Source of the DNA: Blastocladiella emersonii ATCC 22665
Taxonomy: Eukaryota > Blastocladiomycota > Blastocladiomycetes > Blastocladiales > Blastocladiaceae
Reading direction: 5' to 3'
NCBI GenBank assembly: GCA_025594325.1
Contig: JANHCV010000018.1
Location: forward strand, 1-64,000
DNA: 64,000 bases
Shown here: one piece after another, positions 23,672-32,857 of the stretch
Position numbering within the stretch: position 1 is the stretch's first letter
Layout: the number at the start of each line of letters is the position of its first letter
Made by a program: the position numbers and the translations under genes
Notes under the pieces: model-generated
Databases searched by the model: none
Told to the model about the DNA's origin: nothing
What the model saw: the letters and a program-made list of their open reading frames with translations, nothing else

Positions 23672-24199
23672 CCCTTCCCATTCATTCGCACTCAACTCCT
23701 TTTCACTCGTTCCCCCTCGACCCTCCTTTGCTCGTGCTCGTTCTCCTTCGATTCCCATCTCTCCCCTCTCCGCTCGCCCGTGTATTGGTTTTCGTGTTTT
23801 TGACTTGTTCCATGGAATGGTACTGGAGCCATTGTGGCGCTCCCTTTTGGACTTCACGACTTCATTGCCCGCAGCAGCGAGACTTGTCGAGTACTGAGGG
23901 CAGGAGTAGCGAAGACGCGTCGCGCCACACGCGCGTCCCTGAAACACTCACCGGTCTCTTCTCCTCACCGACACCAAGCGTCCCCGTCAAGATCAAGTGG
24001 TAACCTAGTCTTCACCGGAAGCGGAGTACCTTCTGGGTCTTGGGCGATCACCAGACTGTCGCTTCTCTGCGCTACTCTCAGCCGGCCCGTGGAGCTCATT
24101 CCTGCCTCTCGTAACACGCTTGCACTGAAAGGGAAACGAACAGAGTCGTCGTGAGAAGCGTGTATATACCATCCGGCGCAGCCCAGCATGATCAGAACC

Positions 24200-24871
24200 T
24201 CAGGCAAAGCTGAACAAGGTCATCTCGTGCGGCAGGTGCGAGCCGTTGACCGTGGTCACGGTCACGGACTGGCCGTCGGCGCTCGTCGTGGTCTGGCTCG
24301 ATATCGACCGCCAGTTGCCGTGCACGGTGCTGCTCCTGCCGCCGCTAAACGTGGCCGAGTGGTCGATCAACGTCTCCTGAGCGGGACCGGCGGAAGCGTC
24401 GTCGCCGAACCCGGAACCGAGCGCGAACACGTCGCCGTGGTTGCCCAAGAAGGAGGAGGAGGAAGAGGTGCGTCCGTGCCGCCCGTGGCGGTGGGCCAGC
24501 AGGCGTCGTGCGCGTTGCCGTGCCAGGCGCCGTATCCGCTGGCGTGGTCGTGGGTCGGGAATGAGGACGACGCCTCGTGGTACGAGTAGCCCATCGGGGG
24601 CCATCCCGCGTGGTTACTGCTGAAGGTGGTGGACCCATGGGCGTCAAACTGGTCGTTTTGGCGGTGATCGACGGGCACGCCGTTGACGAGGGTCGTGGTG
24701 TGGGACTCGCCGTTGGGCAGCGTTGTGGTCGACGTCCACATGGACGAGGAAGAAGACGTGGCGGAGACCGAGAAGGCGGCAGCGGGAACAGGTGCGACAT
24801 CACCGTGCAACTGCTGCTGTGACTGGGCCAGCCGTGACTGGAGCTGCGAGTGGAGCTGCGCAGCGTACGGG
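24200..24871 (-). pseudogene. Broken Ser/Thr/His-rich frame, possibly a DnaJ-type protein tail
   Basis: Minus-strand sequence with two protein-like frames that need a frameshift to join near 24450-24480, in a CTCCTCCTC tract. The upstream part contains TTTLPNGESHTTTLVNGVP; the downstream part contains SSTVHGNWRSISSQTTTSAD and ends GSHLPHEMTLFSFA then a stop. The repeated S/T-x-x-T-x-L/V-NG pattern resembles C-terminal tails of some class-B Hsp40 proteins, but there is no J domain, so that link is weak. It directly follows the truncated KPR fragment on the same strand. It may be a remnant of an unrelated gene joined there by rearrangement, or a short gene with an unrecognised intron. Confidence 0.35.
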
Positions 24872-25048
24872 TTAATATGTCGTCGGTGCTTCGGGCGTGA
24901 CTCCCTCCTGGACCACGGGTATTGCTGGTTGGGCGGGGTAGGAAGCGGCGCGATCGACGAAGGTGACGGCCGCTCCGCGAGCGGCGAGCTGCGAGTCCAG
25001 CAGGCAGCCAATGCTTCCGGCGCCGATGACGTGCAGCCTGCGCAACAT
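24872..25048 (-). pseudogene. Truncated ketopantoate reductase 5' fragment
   Basis: Encodes 58 residues then stops. It begins MLRRLHVIGAGSIGCLLDSQ, against MLSRLHIIGAGNIGCLLGSQ in the intact gene at 14638, and ends GVTPEAPTTY where the intact protein has GVAPDAPTTSLPVN. The Rossmann GxGxxG motif is still intact. Only the first sixth of the enzyme remains, so it cannot be active. It is divergent from the gene at 25210, just as the intact KPR is divergent from the remnant at 14833. Confidence 0.85.
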
Positions 25049-25570
25049 AGTTTAGCAAGTCTGATCAAGTTACATGAAGCCCGAGCTGCAAGGAGGGAGA
25101 AGACATGACGGCGGCCCCGAGCCTTGACGGCGAAGCGGAGGCCGAGCATCACGCGAGTGGCGGAGCACGTCTCGTTCGGTCCGCCCTCTCCAAACTCTCT
25201 CATGCAACCATGGATCGCGCGCAGAAACCGCCGCTACTCGATGCATTCGACCTAGTCTTTGTGTTTTCCTACCCGGGTCAAGTACGGAGCGCCCTCCGCC
25301 CACGCCCGCGTGCCCTCGCTGATCGGCTTGCCCGGCGATAGAACACAGAAGCGTTCCTGCGCCGCACCAACCTGGCGACGGTGCACCGCGTCGTCAACGT
25401 CTACGAGGAGTGTGCTGGCCGCTCGCTGCGCCAGATCGCCGCCCTAGTCCATGCTCGGCTCGTCGACGTACGTGCCGCTTCCGCTCACCACAGCGAACGA
25501 TCGAGCTGACCCGTGTCCGACGCTGTAGCGTAACCGCCTGGTCCTCATCTTCCCAACGCCCGGACAGGGC
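24872..25570. repeat. Duplicated divergent-promoter block, copy B
   Basis: Counterpart of 14467-15133. Here the plus-strand gene is intact and the minus-strand KPR is truncated. The aligned intergenic sequence includes CAAGTTACATG just outside the KPR start and the CCTTGACGGCGAAGCGGA element. Confidence 0.8.
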
Positions 25571-27887
25571 GTCGTCGCCAACTACCTGTCCGCGCTGCGG
25601 CGGCTCGGGTCCGCGAAGCTCGGCCCGACGCGTGTTGCGGCGGTCCGGCCGGTGATCCCCGACTCGCTGTTCGTGCCGTGGGCCGTGGAGTGGGCGCGCG
25701 CGGGAACGCTCGACGGCGAGCCACGGCTCGCCACGGCTTTCGCCATGGACCCGGTCCCGTGGATCGAGCTGGCGTCCGGGATGCTGCCCGTGGCGGGCGA
25801 GGACGACGACGAGGCAGTCACGCTCGTGCGCCCGACGGCGATGCTCGAGGCGCCCGGCGGGAAGTCGGCGTTCACCATGTCGGTACTTGATTCCCCGCTG
25901 TCTCGGCCGATGCGATCTCGAGCTGACCTGTTACTCTGCACAGGCTCTGATCCTCGACGGCTCGGACGTATTCGTGGGCAAGCAGCTCACTATCGACGAC
26001 CGGTTCCTCGTGCCGACACAGCTATGGTGCGCCGAGTCGACGGCGCACGGCGGGCGCGTGATCGTGACGTGGAACGTCAAGGCGCGTCCGATCCCGGCGT
26101 TCATGGTGCAGCACGCGGCGACCAAGCTGTCGGCGGCGCTCGGCAACGTGCCCGTGTACGTGCTCGTGGTGGCGACCCCACCCGCCGTCCACGCCGCCGC
26201 TGTCCCCACCGCACTCGCCGCCGCACCGGGCGCGACACCAGCTCCCGACCCGCTCATCTTTGTTCCGTCGGGCCAGCTCGCGTGGCTGCAGCGGCGGCAC
26301 CGGCTCGCGCTGCACCGCACGCTGTTCGTGTCGTCGGCGCTCATGCAGCCGTGGATCCGCCGCGTCGAGCCGGTGCGGTGGGCGCAGGTCGCGACCAAGA
26401 ACCAGCTGCGCCGGCTCGTCGAGACGCTCGACGACGGGCGCGCCGCGATCCCGGCGTGGACTGCCGGGGTGGTCGACTCGAGCGAGGTCAAGTTTGGGCT
26501 CAAGAGGTACGCTTACTCTCGCCTGCCACGATAGACGATTCGACTGACGCGCTGTGCCAGTAGCTCCCCGCTGTACCTCCCGCTGTACCGCGACGACGGC
26601 AACGTGGCGGCGATGAAAGAGGACGCGGACGCGCTGTGCGTCTTCCACTCGCTGCACTGCCCGGACGCGGCGGCGCTCAAGGCGTGGCACAAGCAGCTGA
26701 CCGAGGCCGCCGAGCGCGCCATCCTGTACCGCCCGCGGCGCCCCGACGACATTGGCCTGTACGGCGCCGGGTCGCAGTCGCAATCCCAGTCTCAGTCGCA
26801 GTCGCAGTCGACGCAGGTCCAATCCCAGTCGCAATCGCAGTCCCAGTCGGCGTACAACAACGCCAACACGCAGTTCGACACGCAGGTCGACAACCCGCCC
26901 GAAGACCGGCTCGTTCTGGGCGACGACGAAGATGAGGATGACGACGACGAATCGCCCGTCGCCCCGCCGCCCTCGAGCCAGTCTTCGCAGCGCAAGCTCC
27001 CGTTCTCGTCGCAGGCGAGCACCGCGTCGCGCAAGAGCGGCGGCGGCGGCGGCGGGTCGCCTCCCCCGCGCCGCCTCATGTCGCGGCCCAGCAACACCAC
27101 GGCGGCAGCCCCCGCAGCCCCGCGCACCCTACCGCCCGCCGTGACGCCGAAACAGCCCTCCTCCGCGCGCGCGCCCGCGTCCACGCCGGCAACGGGCTCG
27201 CCGCCGTCCCCGCCGCCCAAACCGGCAGCCAAGCAGCGGCGCGCGCGCAAGTCCAAGACCGACAGCCAGGAGGCGGCGGCCATTTTCTTGCCGCCCAAGA
27301 GCGACGACGAGGACGAGCCGCGGCTGCGCCGGCACACGGGCGAGGGCGGCGGCGCGCGCAAGCGGCAGCGGACCGAGGAGTATGGCGCCGGTGCCGGGAG
27401 CAAGGGGCTCGAGTCGGTCGACCTGCTGCGGTTCGTCGCGCCGGCGCCGCCGAGTTTGAGCTTGAGCGGGTTCGTCCCGCCGACGCCGAGCGCGGGCGGC
27501 GGGTTGATCGCGCCGACGCCGAGCGCCAGCGGATCGGTCGTGGCGACACCAAGTTCGAGCGGGTCCGTCGCGGCACCGTCGAGTGCCAGCGCGTCGCTCA
27601 CGACAACGCCGAGCGCCAGCCGGTCAGCTGCGCCGTCGCCGAGCGTAGTAGCCCGGCCCCCGTCGGCAGCAGCGGGGATCCCGATCCAGCGGGTGAGCGC
27701 GACCACGAGCGCGGCCGTGTCGGGTTCGGATACCGACACGGACACGGACGACGGTGGGGCGGTACCCGCGCCGAGACCTACGCCGTCGACTGTGGTCCGG
27801 CCGCTGTTCTCCCTGTCGGCGATCATGACGCAGGTGGCGGCGGCGGGCGATGGAGGCGGCGAACTCTCGGGCTCGGACACGGAGTGA
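25210..27887 (+). CDS. Unknown protein with Ser-Gln repeats and Lys/Arg-rich disordered tail
   Basis: Not recognised. Five exons: 25210-25281, 25342-25467, 25529-25882, 25944-26506 and 26561-27887; 813 residues with all phases closed. The first half (about 400 residues) looks globular: FLRRTNLATVHRVVNVYEEC, RLVLIFPTPGQGVVANYL, VIVTWNVKARPIPAFMVQHA and RRHRLALHRTLFVSSALMQP. It is followed by a run of about twelve SQ dipeptides (26771-26850), an acidic DDEDEDDDDE stretch, basic KQRRARKSK and RKRQRTEE segments that could be nuclear localisation signals, and repeated TPSASGS-like units. SQ clusters are typical targets of ATM/ATR-type kinases, so a nuclear DNA-damage or chromatin role is possible but unproven. 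A decayed 5' copy lies at 14833. Confidence 0.75.
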
Positions 27888-27993
27888 GGTCAAGAACACA
27901 CAAAGCGCGGAGACGAGTTGTATTTTGCATTATGTACAAGGGGGTGTGCGTGTATCAAAGGATATCCAGCTACTACCTGCGAGCTACGCTACG

Positions 27994-29445
27994 CTACTCT
28001 GTCGTCGAGACGGACGACACGGACGCGGGCGACGCGTCGATGAGGCCGCGGACGGGCGCGGCGGCGGCGGACACGGACCCGGGCACGGGCCGCGCGGCGC
28101 GGGCCTTCTGGAGGCGCTTGAGCGAAGCGGCGGCGGCCTTGGCGCGCTCGGCGGAGGCCTTGCGGGCCATGTCGGCGCGGAACAGCTCCATGGACTTGAG
28201 CGTCTGGCGGAGGCGCGAGGCGAGCACGTCGAAGGTGATGTCTACGGGCTGCCAGTCGAGGTGGTCCTCGCCCTTGCGCGGGATCAGGTCCTGCAGGAAC
28301 ACCTCCATGTGGACCGACATGTCGACGAGGCGGCCGCACAGGATCATGGGGTCGCGGCACGGCGACGCGTCGTGGTCGGCGCGCACCAGCGACATGCCGT
28401 CGGTGCCGTACACGATGCGGATCGCGTGGTTGTTGCGCGACTCGGCGGGCACCACGGCGGCCACCTCGGGCCGCTGCTGGTAGTAGGGCGCCACGTCGCT
28501 CGTCACCGTGGCCGGCGCGAGCGGCAGGTCGAGCGCGGCCGAAGTCGCCGCCGACGCCGAAGAGTGGGGCGGCGGGTGCGGGTCGGGGAGCGGCGTGGAC
28601 GTGACGGCGAGCTGCGACGGGCGCAGGGCGCGCGGGGCGTCGGTGCCGGCGGCGAGGACGTGGCGGTGCGGCGACAGCGGGTCGATATCGGCGGCGGTGG
28701 TCATGGAGCGGCGGAACAGCGGCGTCGGGGCAGCGACGGCGGCGGCGGTGCCCGAGAGCGGGTGCAGGACGGCGGCGGGGTCATCGAGGTACGACGAGTT
28801 GGCGGTGCCGAGGAACAGGTCCGGGTACATGGCGGCGGCGGTGGCGGGCCCATCGGCGGGGCCGAGCGGGTCGCTGAGGGTGGGCGGGCCGAAATCGAAG
28901 GCGGGGAAGCCCGAGGGCGACGTGGAGGTCAGGTCGCGCAGGTAGGCGTAGTTGAGCGAGGCGACCGACGCGGGCAGGGCCGCGGCCGTGGCGGTGCGGC
29001 GGTACGGCGGGAGGGCCGGGTTGGCCGAGGCCGAGGCGGCGGCGGCAGCAGCGAGCGGGTTGGCGGCGGCGGCCTGGCGCAGGAGCAGGTCGCGGTCCCA
29101 GGCGAGAAAGTCAAACGCGGCGCTCGAGGCGAGCGGGTCGGCGACGGGCGGCGGCGTGAGGCGCGGCGGGTACGCGTGGCCGTAGCGGGCGCGCTGCTGC
29201 TGCTGCTGATACTGCTGCTGGTGGTGGTACTGGGCCTGCGCCTGCTGCTCCTGGTCGTGCTCAAAGAGCGAGATGAAATCCTGGTTGCCCATGAGCGTGG
29301 CGGCCACGGTCGAGGGCGACGGGAGGATGGGGGCGGCGGCGGTGGACGTCGTGGTGGCGGTGGTGGGGGCGGCGGCAGAGACGGGCTCGGCAGCGGCGGT
29401 GGTGGTTGACGATGAAGATGACGACGGGGGAGAGGACGAGTCCAT
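27994..29445 (-). CDS. Unknown Ala/Ser/Gln-rich protein with a conserved-looking C-terminal domain
   Basis: Not recognised. Single exon of 483 residues; the ATG at 29445 opens MDSSSPP, and an upstream in-frame start at 29607 would add an Arg/Pro-rich extension that looks like leader. The first 330 residues are Ala, Ser, Pro and Gln rich (polyQ near residue 80). The C-terminal 140 residues look folded: HAIRIVYGTDGMSLVRADHD, then MILCGRLVDMSVHMEVFLQD, then VDITFDVLASRLRQTLKSME, ending in a basic helix with AERAKAAAASLKRLQKARAA. The layout resembles a fungal transcription regulator, but no family is named. It is divergent from DUS2 across 377 bp. Confidence 0.65.
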   Translation of the reverse strand: MDSSSPPSSSSSSTTTAAAEPVSAAAPTTATTTSTAAAPILPSPSTVAATLMGNQDFISLFEHDQEQQAQAQYHHQQQYQQQQQRARYGHAYPPRLTPPPVADPLASSAAFDFLAWDRDLLLRQAAAANPLAAAAAASASANPALPPYRRTATAAALPASVASLNYAYLRDLTSTSPSGFPAFDFGPPTLSDPLGPADGPATAAAMYPDLFLGTANSSYLDDPAAVLHPLSGTAAAVAAPTPLFRRSMTTAADIDPLSPHRHVLAAGTDAPRALRPSQLAVTSTPLPDPHPPPHSSASAATSAALDLPLAPATVTSDVAPYYQQRPEVAAVVPAESRNNHAIRIVYGTDGMSLVRADHDASPCRDPMILCGRLVDMSVHMEVFLQDLIPRKGEDHLDWQPVDITFDVLASRLRQTLKSMELFRADMARKASAERAKAAAASLKRLQKARAARPVPGSVSAAAAPVRGLIDASPASVSSVSTTE

Positions 29446-29822
29446 GGTGGAGACGCAGCGAGTCTTTTGAAGGTTGCAATGCGCGACTTGGGCGATGAGA
29501 GATGCGCGCGATGGCGGGCGGGGCGATGATGGAGCGGGAGACGGCGGCGGCGTGGGACGACGGGGCGATCGTCGACTGCAAGGTCGGCGGCCCGCCGGTG
29601 CCATCATGCGGGGGCCGCCGCTGCGTTGCCAGTCGAGATCGGGAGCGGGGGAGCGCTGGGTATCGGCGATCGGGAGCGACCGCGACCGCGATGCCGACCG
29701 CCGAACCGACCGCGTTCCCGGTCACGCTGCGTCACCTGGTGCGCCACTCACTGCTCGCCGTCCCTGCCATTTGCTGCCCTTCATCGCTCCCGCGCTGCCC
29801 TCTCCCCGCTGCCCGCAACCCA
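29446..29822. promoter_or_regulatory. Divergent promoter, unknown gene / DUS2
   Basis: The 377 bp between two divergent genes. Purine-rich GGGCGATG-type elements recur around 29510-29570. No gene was recognised. Confidence 0.5.
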
Positions 29823-31391
29823 ATGGATCCCATGCACACGCCCGCCGCGGCACCCGACGCAACGGCACCTACCAACGCAGCCGCCCAACACGACGACGCC
29901 CCGACGACGACCGCCATGGTCACTGCCGCCCCGTCCGCCGCCTGGACCGCTGCCTCGGCCGCCCTGCGCGGCAAGCGCATGCTGGCCCCCATGGTCCGCA
30001 TCGGCACCCTCCCGCTGCGCATGCTCGCCCACGACTACGGCGCCGGTACTACCGCGTCCCCCTGTCCTCGCGCGACTTGGCTCGGGCGGCTAACCCACCC
30101 TCCCTCCCTCCCAAAGACTACGTCTACTCGCCCGAGATCATCGACAAGCGCATCATCGGGTCCGACCGCGTCGTGAACGAGCTGCTCGGCACCATCGACT
30201 ACGTCAAGAAGGGCACCCTCAACTTCCGCTGCCTGCCCGCCGAGAAGCCGCGCCTCATCTTCCAGATGGGCACCGCCGACCCGGACCTCGCCGTGCAGGC
30301 CGCCCAGACCGTCGCCCAGGACGTGGCCTACGTCGACGTCAACTGCGGCTGTCCCAAGTGGTTCTCGATCCAGGGCGGCATGGGCGCCGCGCTCCTCTAC
30401 GAGCCCGACCGCCTGTGCGCCATCCTCGAGGCTCTCGTCGCCCGCGCCGGTGTCCCCGTCACCTGCAAGATCCGCATGCTCGAGGACGTCGACAAGACCC
30501 TCGCTCTCGTCGACCGCATCGTCAACACGGGCATCGTCGCCCTCGCCGTCCACTGCCGCACCCGCCACATGCGCCCCACCGACCCCGGAGACTGGGCCAT
30601 CTGGTCCGCCATCACCGAGCGCTACGCCCACCGCCTCCCCATCATTGCCAACGGCGACATTTTCGAGGGCGAGGACATGGACCGTGCCATTGCCCAGGCT
30701 GGTACGCCGTCTACCTTATTTTGGGATTTGATCTCGCCCACTCACACTCTGTCCTCCCGCACATCCAGGTGTCAGCAGCGTCATGCTCGCCCGCGCCGCG
30801 CAGGCCAACCCGTCCGTGTTCGCCCACCCAGCCCCGCTCGCCGACATCCACGACGTGATCCGCCAGTACATCCGGTACGCGATCAAGTACGACTCCATCT
30901 TCCAGAACGCCAAGTACGTGTTGCTCCAGATGATCCCCGAGCCCAAGTCGCCCATTGGCCAGCGCCTCATCAAGTCCAAGTCGCTGCGCACCCTCGCCGA
31001 GATCTGGGACATGGAGGACGAGCACGACCAGCTCGTCGCCGAGCGCGAGGCCCGCCGCGCTGAGCTCCTCGCCTCCGTGGCTGCCGCGCCCGCCGCTGCC
31101 GTCACTGCGCCTGTGTCGGTGCCGGCCGAGGAGGAGATCACGTCGCCGTCCAAGAAGCGCGTCGAGCGCGACGAGGAGGTCGCTGCGCCCGCACCACCCG
31201 CGCCCGAGATGGACGCCGACAAGCTGCTGGGCCACGTCGACTTCAACAAGCAGGGCGGCGACGAGTCCGAGTGCCCGTACATCCCGCACCCGATCTACAT
31301 CCCCACCAAGAAGCGCAAGGTTGAGTCCGACGCGGCCGAGCCCGAGGCGGCGGCGGCGGCGGCGGCACCAGCACCAGATGCCGCGGCCTAA
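29823..31391 (+). CDS. SMM1: tRNA-dihydrouridine(20) synthase Dus2
   Basis: Flavoenzyme reducing uridine 20 in the tRNA D-loop with NADPH. Three exons: 29823-30045, 30117-30701 and 30769-31391; 476 residues, phases closed. The FMN-binding barrel starts at MLAPMVRIGTLPLRMLAHDY and contains VDVNCGCPKWFSIQGGMGAA, where the Cys before Pro (about residue 153) is the family's catalytic acid. VTCKIRM, VHCRTRHMRP, LPIIANGDIF and SSVMLARAAQANPSVF follow in the expected order. The Dus2-specific helical region is present (YIRYAIKYDSIFQNAKYVLL). No dsRBD is seen. Instead the C-terminus is a long acidic and Ala-rich tail with two short basic clusters (SPSKKRVER, TKKRKVE) that may be nuclear localisation signals. 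Confidence 0.92.
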
Positions 31392-31459
31392 CCCCTCACT
31401 CCCCAAACCTGTACACGTTATAGCAATAGTAGCACTAGTGTATTCACCTTCATCGGACC

Positions 31460-32086
31460 TCACGACGACCACCCGCCGCACCGCGCGCGGTCCAAGCTCT
31501 CGCGCCACCGCTCCATGACGCGGGAACAGTCAAACTCGGGTTTCCCGAGCCGCAAGTTGACGTCGTTGTGCATGACGCACATCCACTCGCTGAGGGCAGC
31601 GCGGCTCTCGGTCTTTGGCGGCTTTTGGGCGACGTACTCGCGCAGGTGGTCCGCGCACCACCCGCACGGGTACAGTGACGCGACCGACGCGATGAGGGAC
31701 GTGGCCGCGGCCTGCTGCGCCGGCGTCGGGGTTTCGGGAAAGTACGCCGCCGTCGTGTGCAGGAACGTCCACGAGTGCCGGCCGAGCTCGATCGAGTCTA
31801 CACTTGCTGGGGTCAGCGGGCGGGTGTCGCGGGTGGGGAGGGGGCTGTTCGTACCGGGAGGACACGGCGTCTCGGGCTCGTAGTCGCCCCACGCCGCCGC
31901 AGCAGCGGTGCTGCTGGTGCTGGCGGGAGCAGCAGTGCCCGGAGCCGACGACGATGAGGAAGAGGACGACGAGTCGGGCTGCTGCGACGTGCTGTTGCCG
32001 GCCTTCTTTTCCCGGGTCCACGACTTGAAGTCGGTGCACACGCCGCACGGCTTGCCGTCGGGTCCGAGGGGGAGCGCGCCCTTCAT
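31460..32086 (-). CDS. ERV1: FAD-linked sulfhydryl oxidase Erv1/ALR
   Basis: Oxidises Mia40 in the mitochondrial intermembrane space. Two exons, 31855-32086 and 31460-31797, give 189 residues. The N-terminal shuttle pair is KPCGVC (Cys14/Cys17); the active-site pair is in LYPCGWCADHL; the structural Cys pair and FAD-binding His/Asn are in WMCVMHNDVN followed by LGKPEFDC. The 57-nt intron (31798-31854) has a GTACG donor, CTGAC branch and GTGTAG acceptor. Its removal gives PPDSIELGRHSWTFLH, matching the family. Because 57 is a multiple of three and has no stop, the unspliced frame also stays open. A Ser/Ala-rich linker separates the shuttle from the core. Confidence 0.92.
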   Translation of the reverse strand: MKGALPLGPDGKPCGVCTDFKSWTREKKAGNSTSQQPDSSSSSSSSSAPGTAAPASTSSTAAAAAWGDYEPETPCPPGTNSPLPTRDTRPLTPASVDSIELGRHSWTFLHTTAAYFPETPTPAQQAAATSLIASVASLYPCGWCADHLREYVAQKPPKTESRAALSEWMCVMHNDVNLRLGKPEFDCSRVMERWRESLDRARCGGWSS

Positions 32087-32304
32087 TTGAGTATACGTTG
32101 CAGTTTGCGTGTGTGGGGAGAGAGGAAGGGGGAGCTTCGCGAGCAGTTGTTGATCCCTCTCGCCTGCTGCTGACGCGAGCGTCCCAGCCACGCCGGCACG
32201 CGACCATGGCCAACACGGCGCGATGAATCTGGAGCCAAGTCCCCAGGGGGCGCCGACTCCGATCGCCGCTCTCCTCGTCCATGTAATCTAAGCAGTTTCC
32301 AACC
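32087..32304. promoter_or_regulatory. Bidirectional promoter ERV1 / SDHAF3
   Basis: Only 218 bp separate the divergent start codons of two mitochondrial biogenesis genes, so they must share promoter sequence. No specific binding site was assigned. Confidence 0.6.
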
Positions 32305-32809
32305 ATGAACGCCGCCGCGACCCCCGCCTCGCGCGCCCAGGTCCTGAACCTGTACCGCCGCATCCTGCGCGTCCACCGCCAGTTCCCGACCCCCGAGCTG
32401 CGTTTCCTTGGGGACCGGTACGCGCGCGACGAGGTACTCGCTGGTTTCTGCAAGAGTCGAGGCCGTGCGTGATGCTGACGCCGTGCCACAGTTCCGCCGC
32501 CACGCCGAGGTCGACAACCCGACCTTCATCAAGGGGTTCGTGTCGCAGTGGACCGACTACGCGGCCGAGATGGAGCGCCAGCTCACGACCAAGGGTACCG
32601 TCGAGGGACGCCCGCTCGAGCCCGAGGTGCTCGACAAGGTGCGTGCGATCTGTCGCTGCTGCGCGTCGTGGATCAGCGACACTGACCAACCGATCGCCGC
32701 GCTCCCGCATCGCATCGCATCGCATCGCATCGTGTAGATGACGGACCAGCAGGTGGGCCAGCTGTGGGAGCTGCGCGGCGAGACCCGCAAGCCCAAGACG
32801 CCCGTCTGA
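32305..32809 (+). CDS. SDH7: Succinate dehydrogenase assembly factor 3 (Acn9/Sdh7, LYR protein)
   Basis: Mitochondrial matrix factor that helps mature the iron-sulfur subunit of complex II. Three exons: 32305-32433, 32492-32638 and 32738-32809; 115 residues, phases closed. The LYR motif is in VLNLYRRILRVHRQFP near the N-terminus. The family continuation LRFLGDRYARDEFRRH and FIKGFVSQWTDYAAEME is clear once the first intron is removed. Length fits the family (about 110-130). No separate targeting peptide is obvious. The second intron ends in a pentanucleotide repeat next to its acceptor. Confidence 0.9.
32706..32730. repeat. (CGCAT)5 in the last intron of SDHAF3
   Basis: Five exact CGCAT units run up to the CGTGTAG acceptor, taking the place of the usual pyrimidine-rich tract. 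Confidence 0.95.
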
Positions 32810-32857
32810 TCTAGAACCGATGAACATAAATTGTATACAGTTTCTCTCCCCATCACC

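Larger units (their letters stand above)
19429..24199. other. Region without an intact gene; scattered protein-like fragments
   Basis: About 4.8 kb in which no reading frame shows a known family. Several short frames look protein-like but do not connect. Examples are a frame at 20961-21360 containing HLLATSFLGQYQYLYSYQEQ, and one at 21705-21970 containing TLKQLAREEDLESSQSEF that would need a frame change to reach YAVQPVTVSYDVPTSAVAR, ending near 22036. These could be exons of a fast-evolving gene I cannot join, or a pseudogene. The plus strand is CT- and CA-rich around 19560-19640 and 23270-23800, like leader sequence. CAC/CAT trinucleotide tracts occur at about 22305-22323 and 23547-23563. 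Confidence 0.4.

Noticed and set aside
27850-29409. 519-codon plus-strand Gly/Arg-rich frame
   Set aside because: Antisense to the Ala/Ser-rich gene at 27994-29445, whose minus frame has sensible composition and a folded-looking C-terminus.
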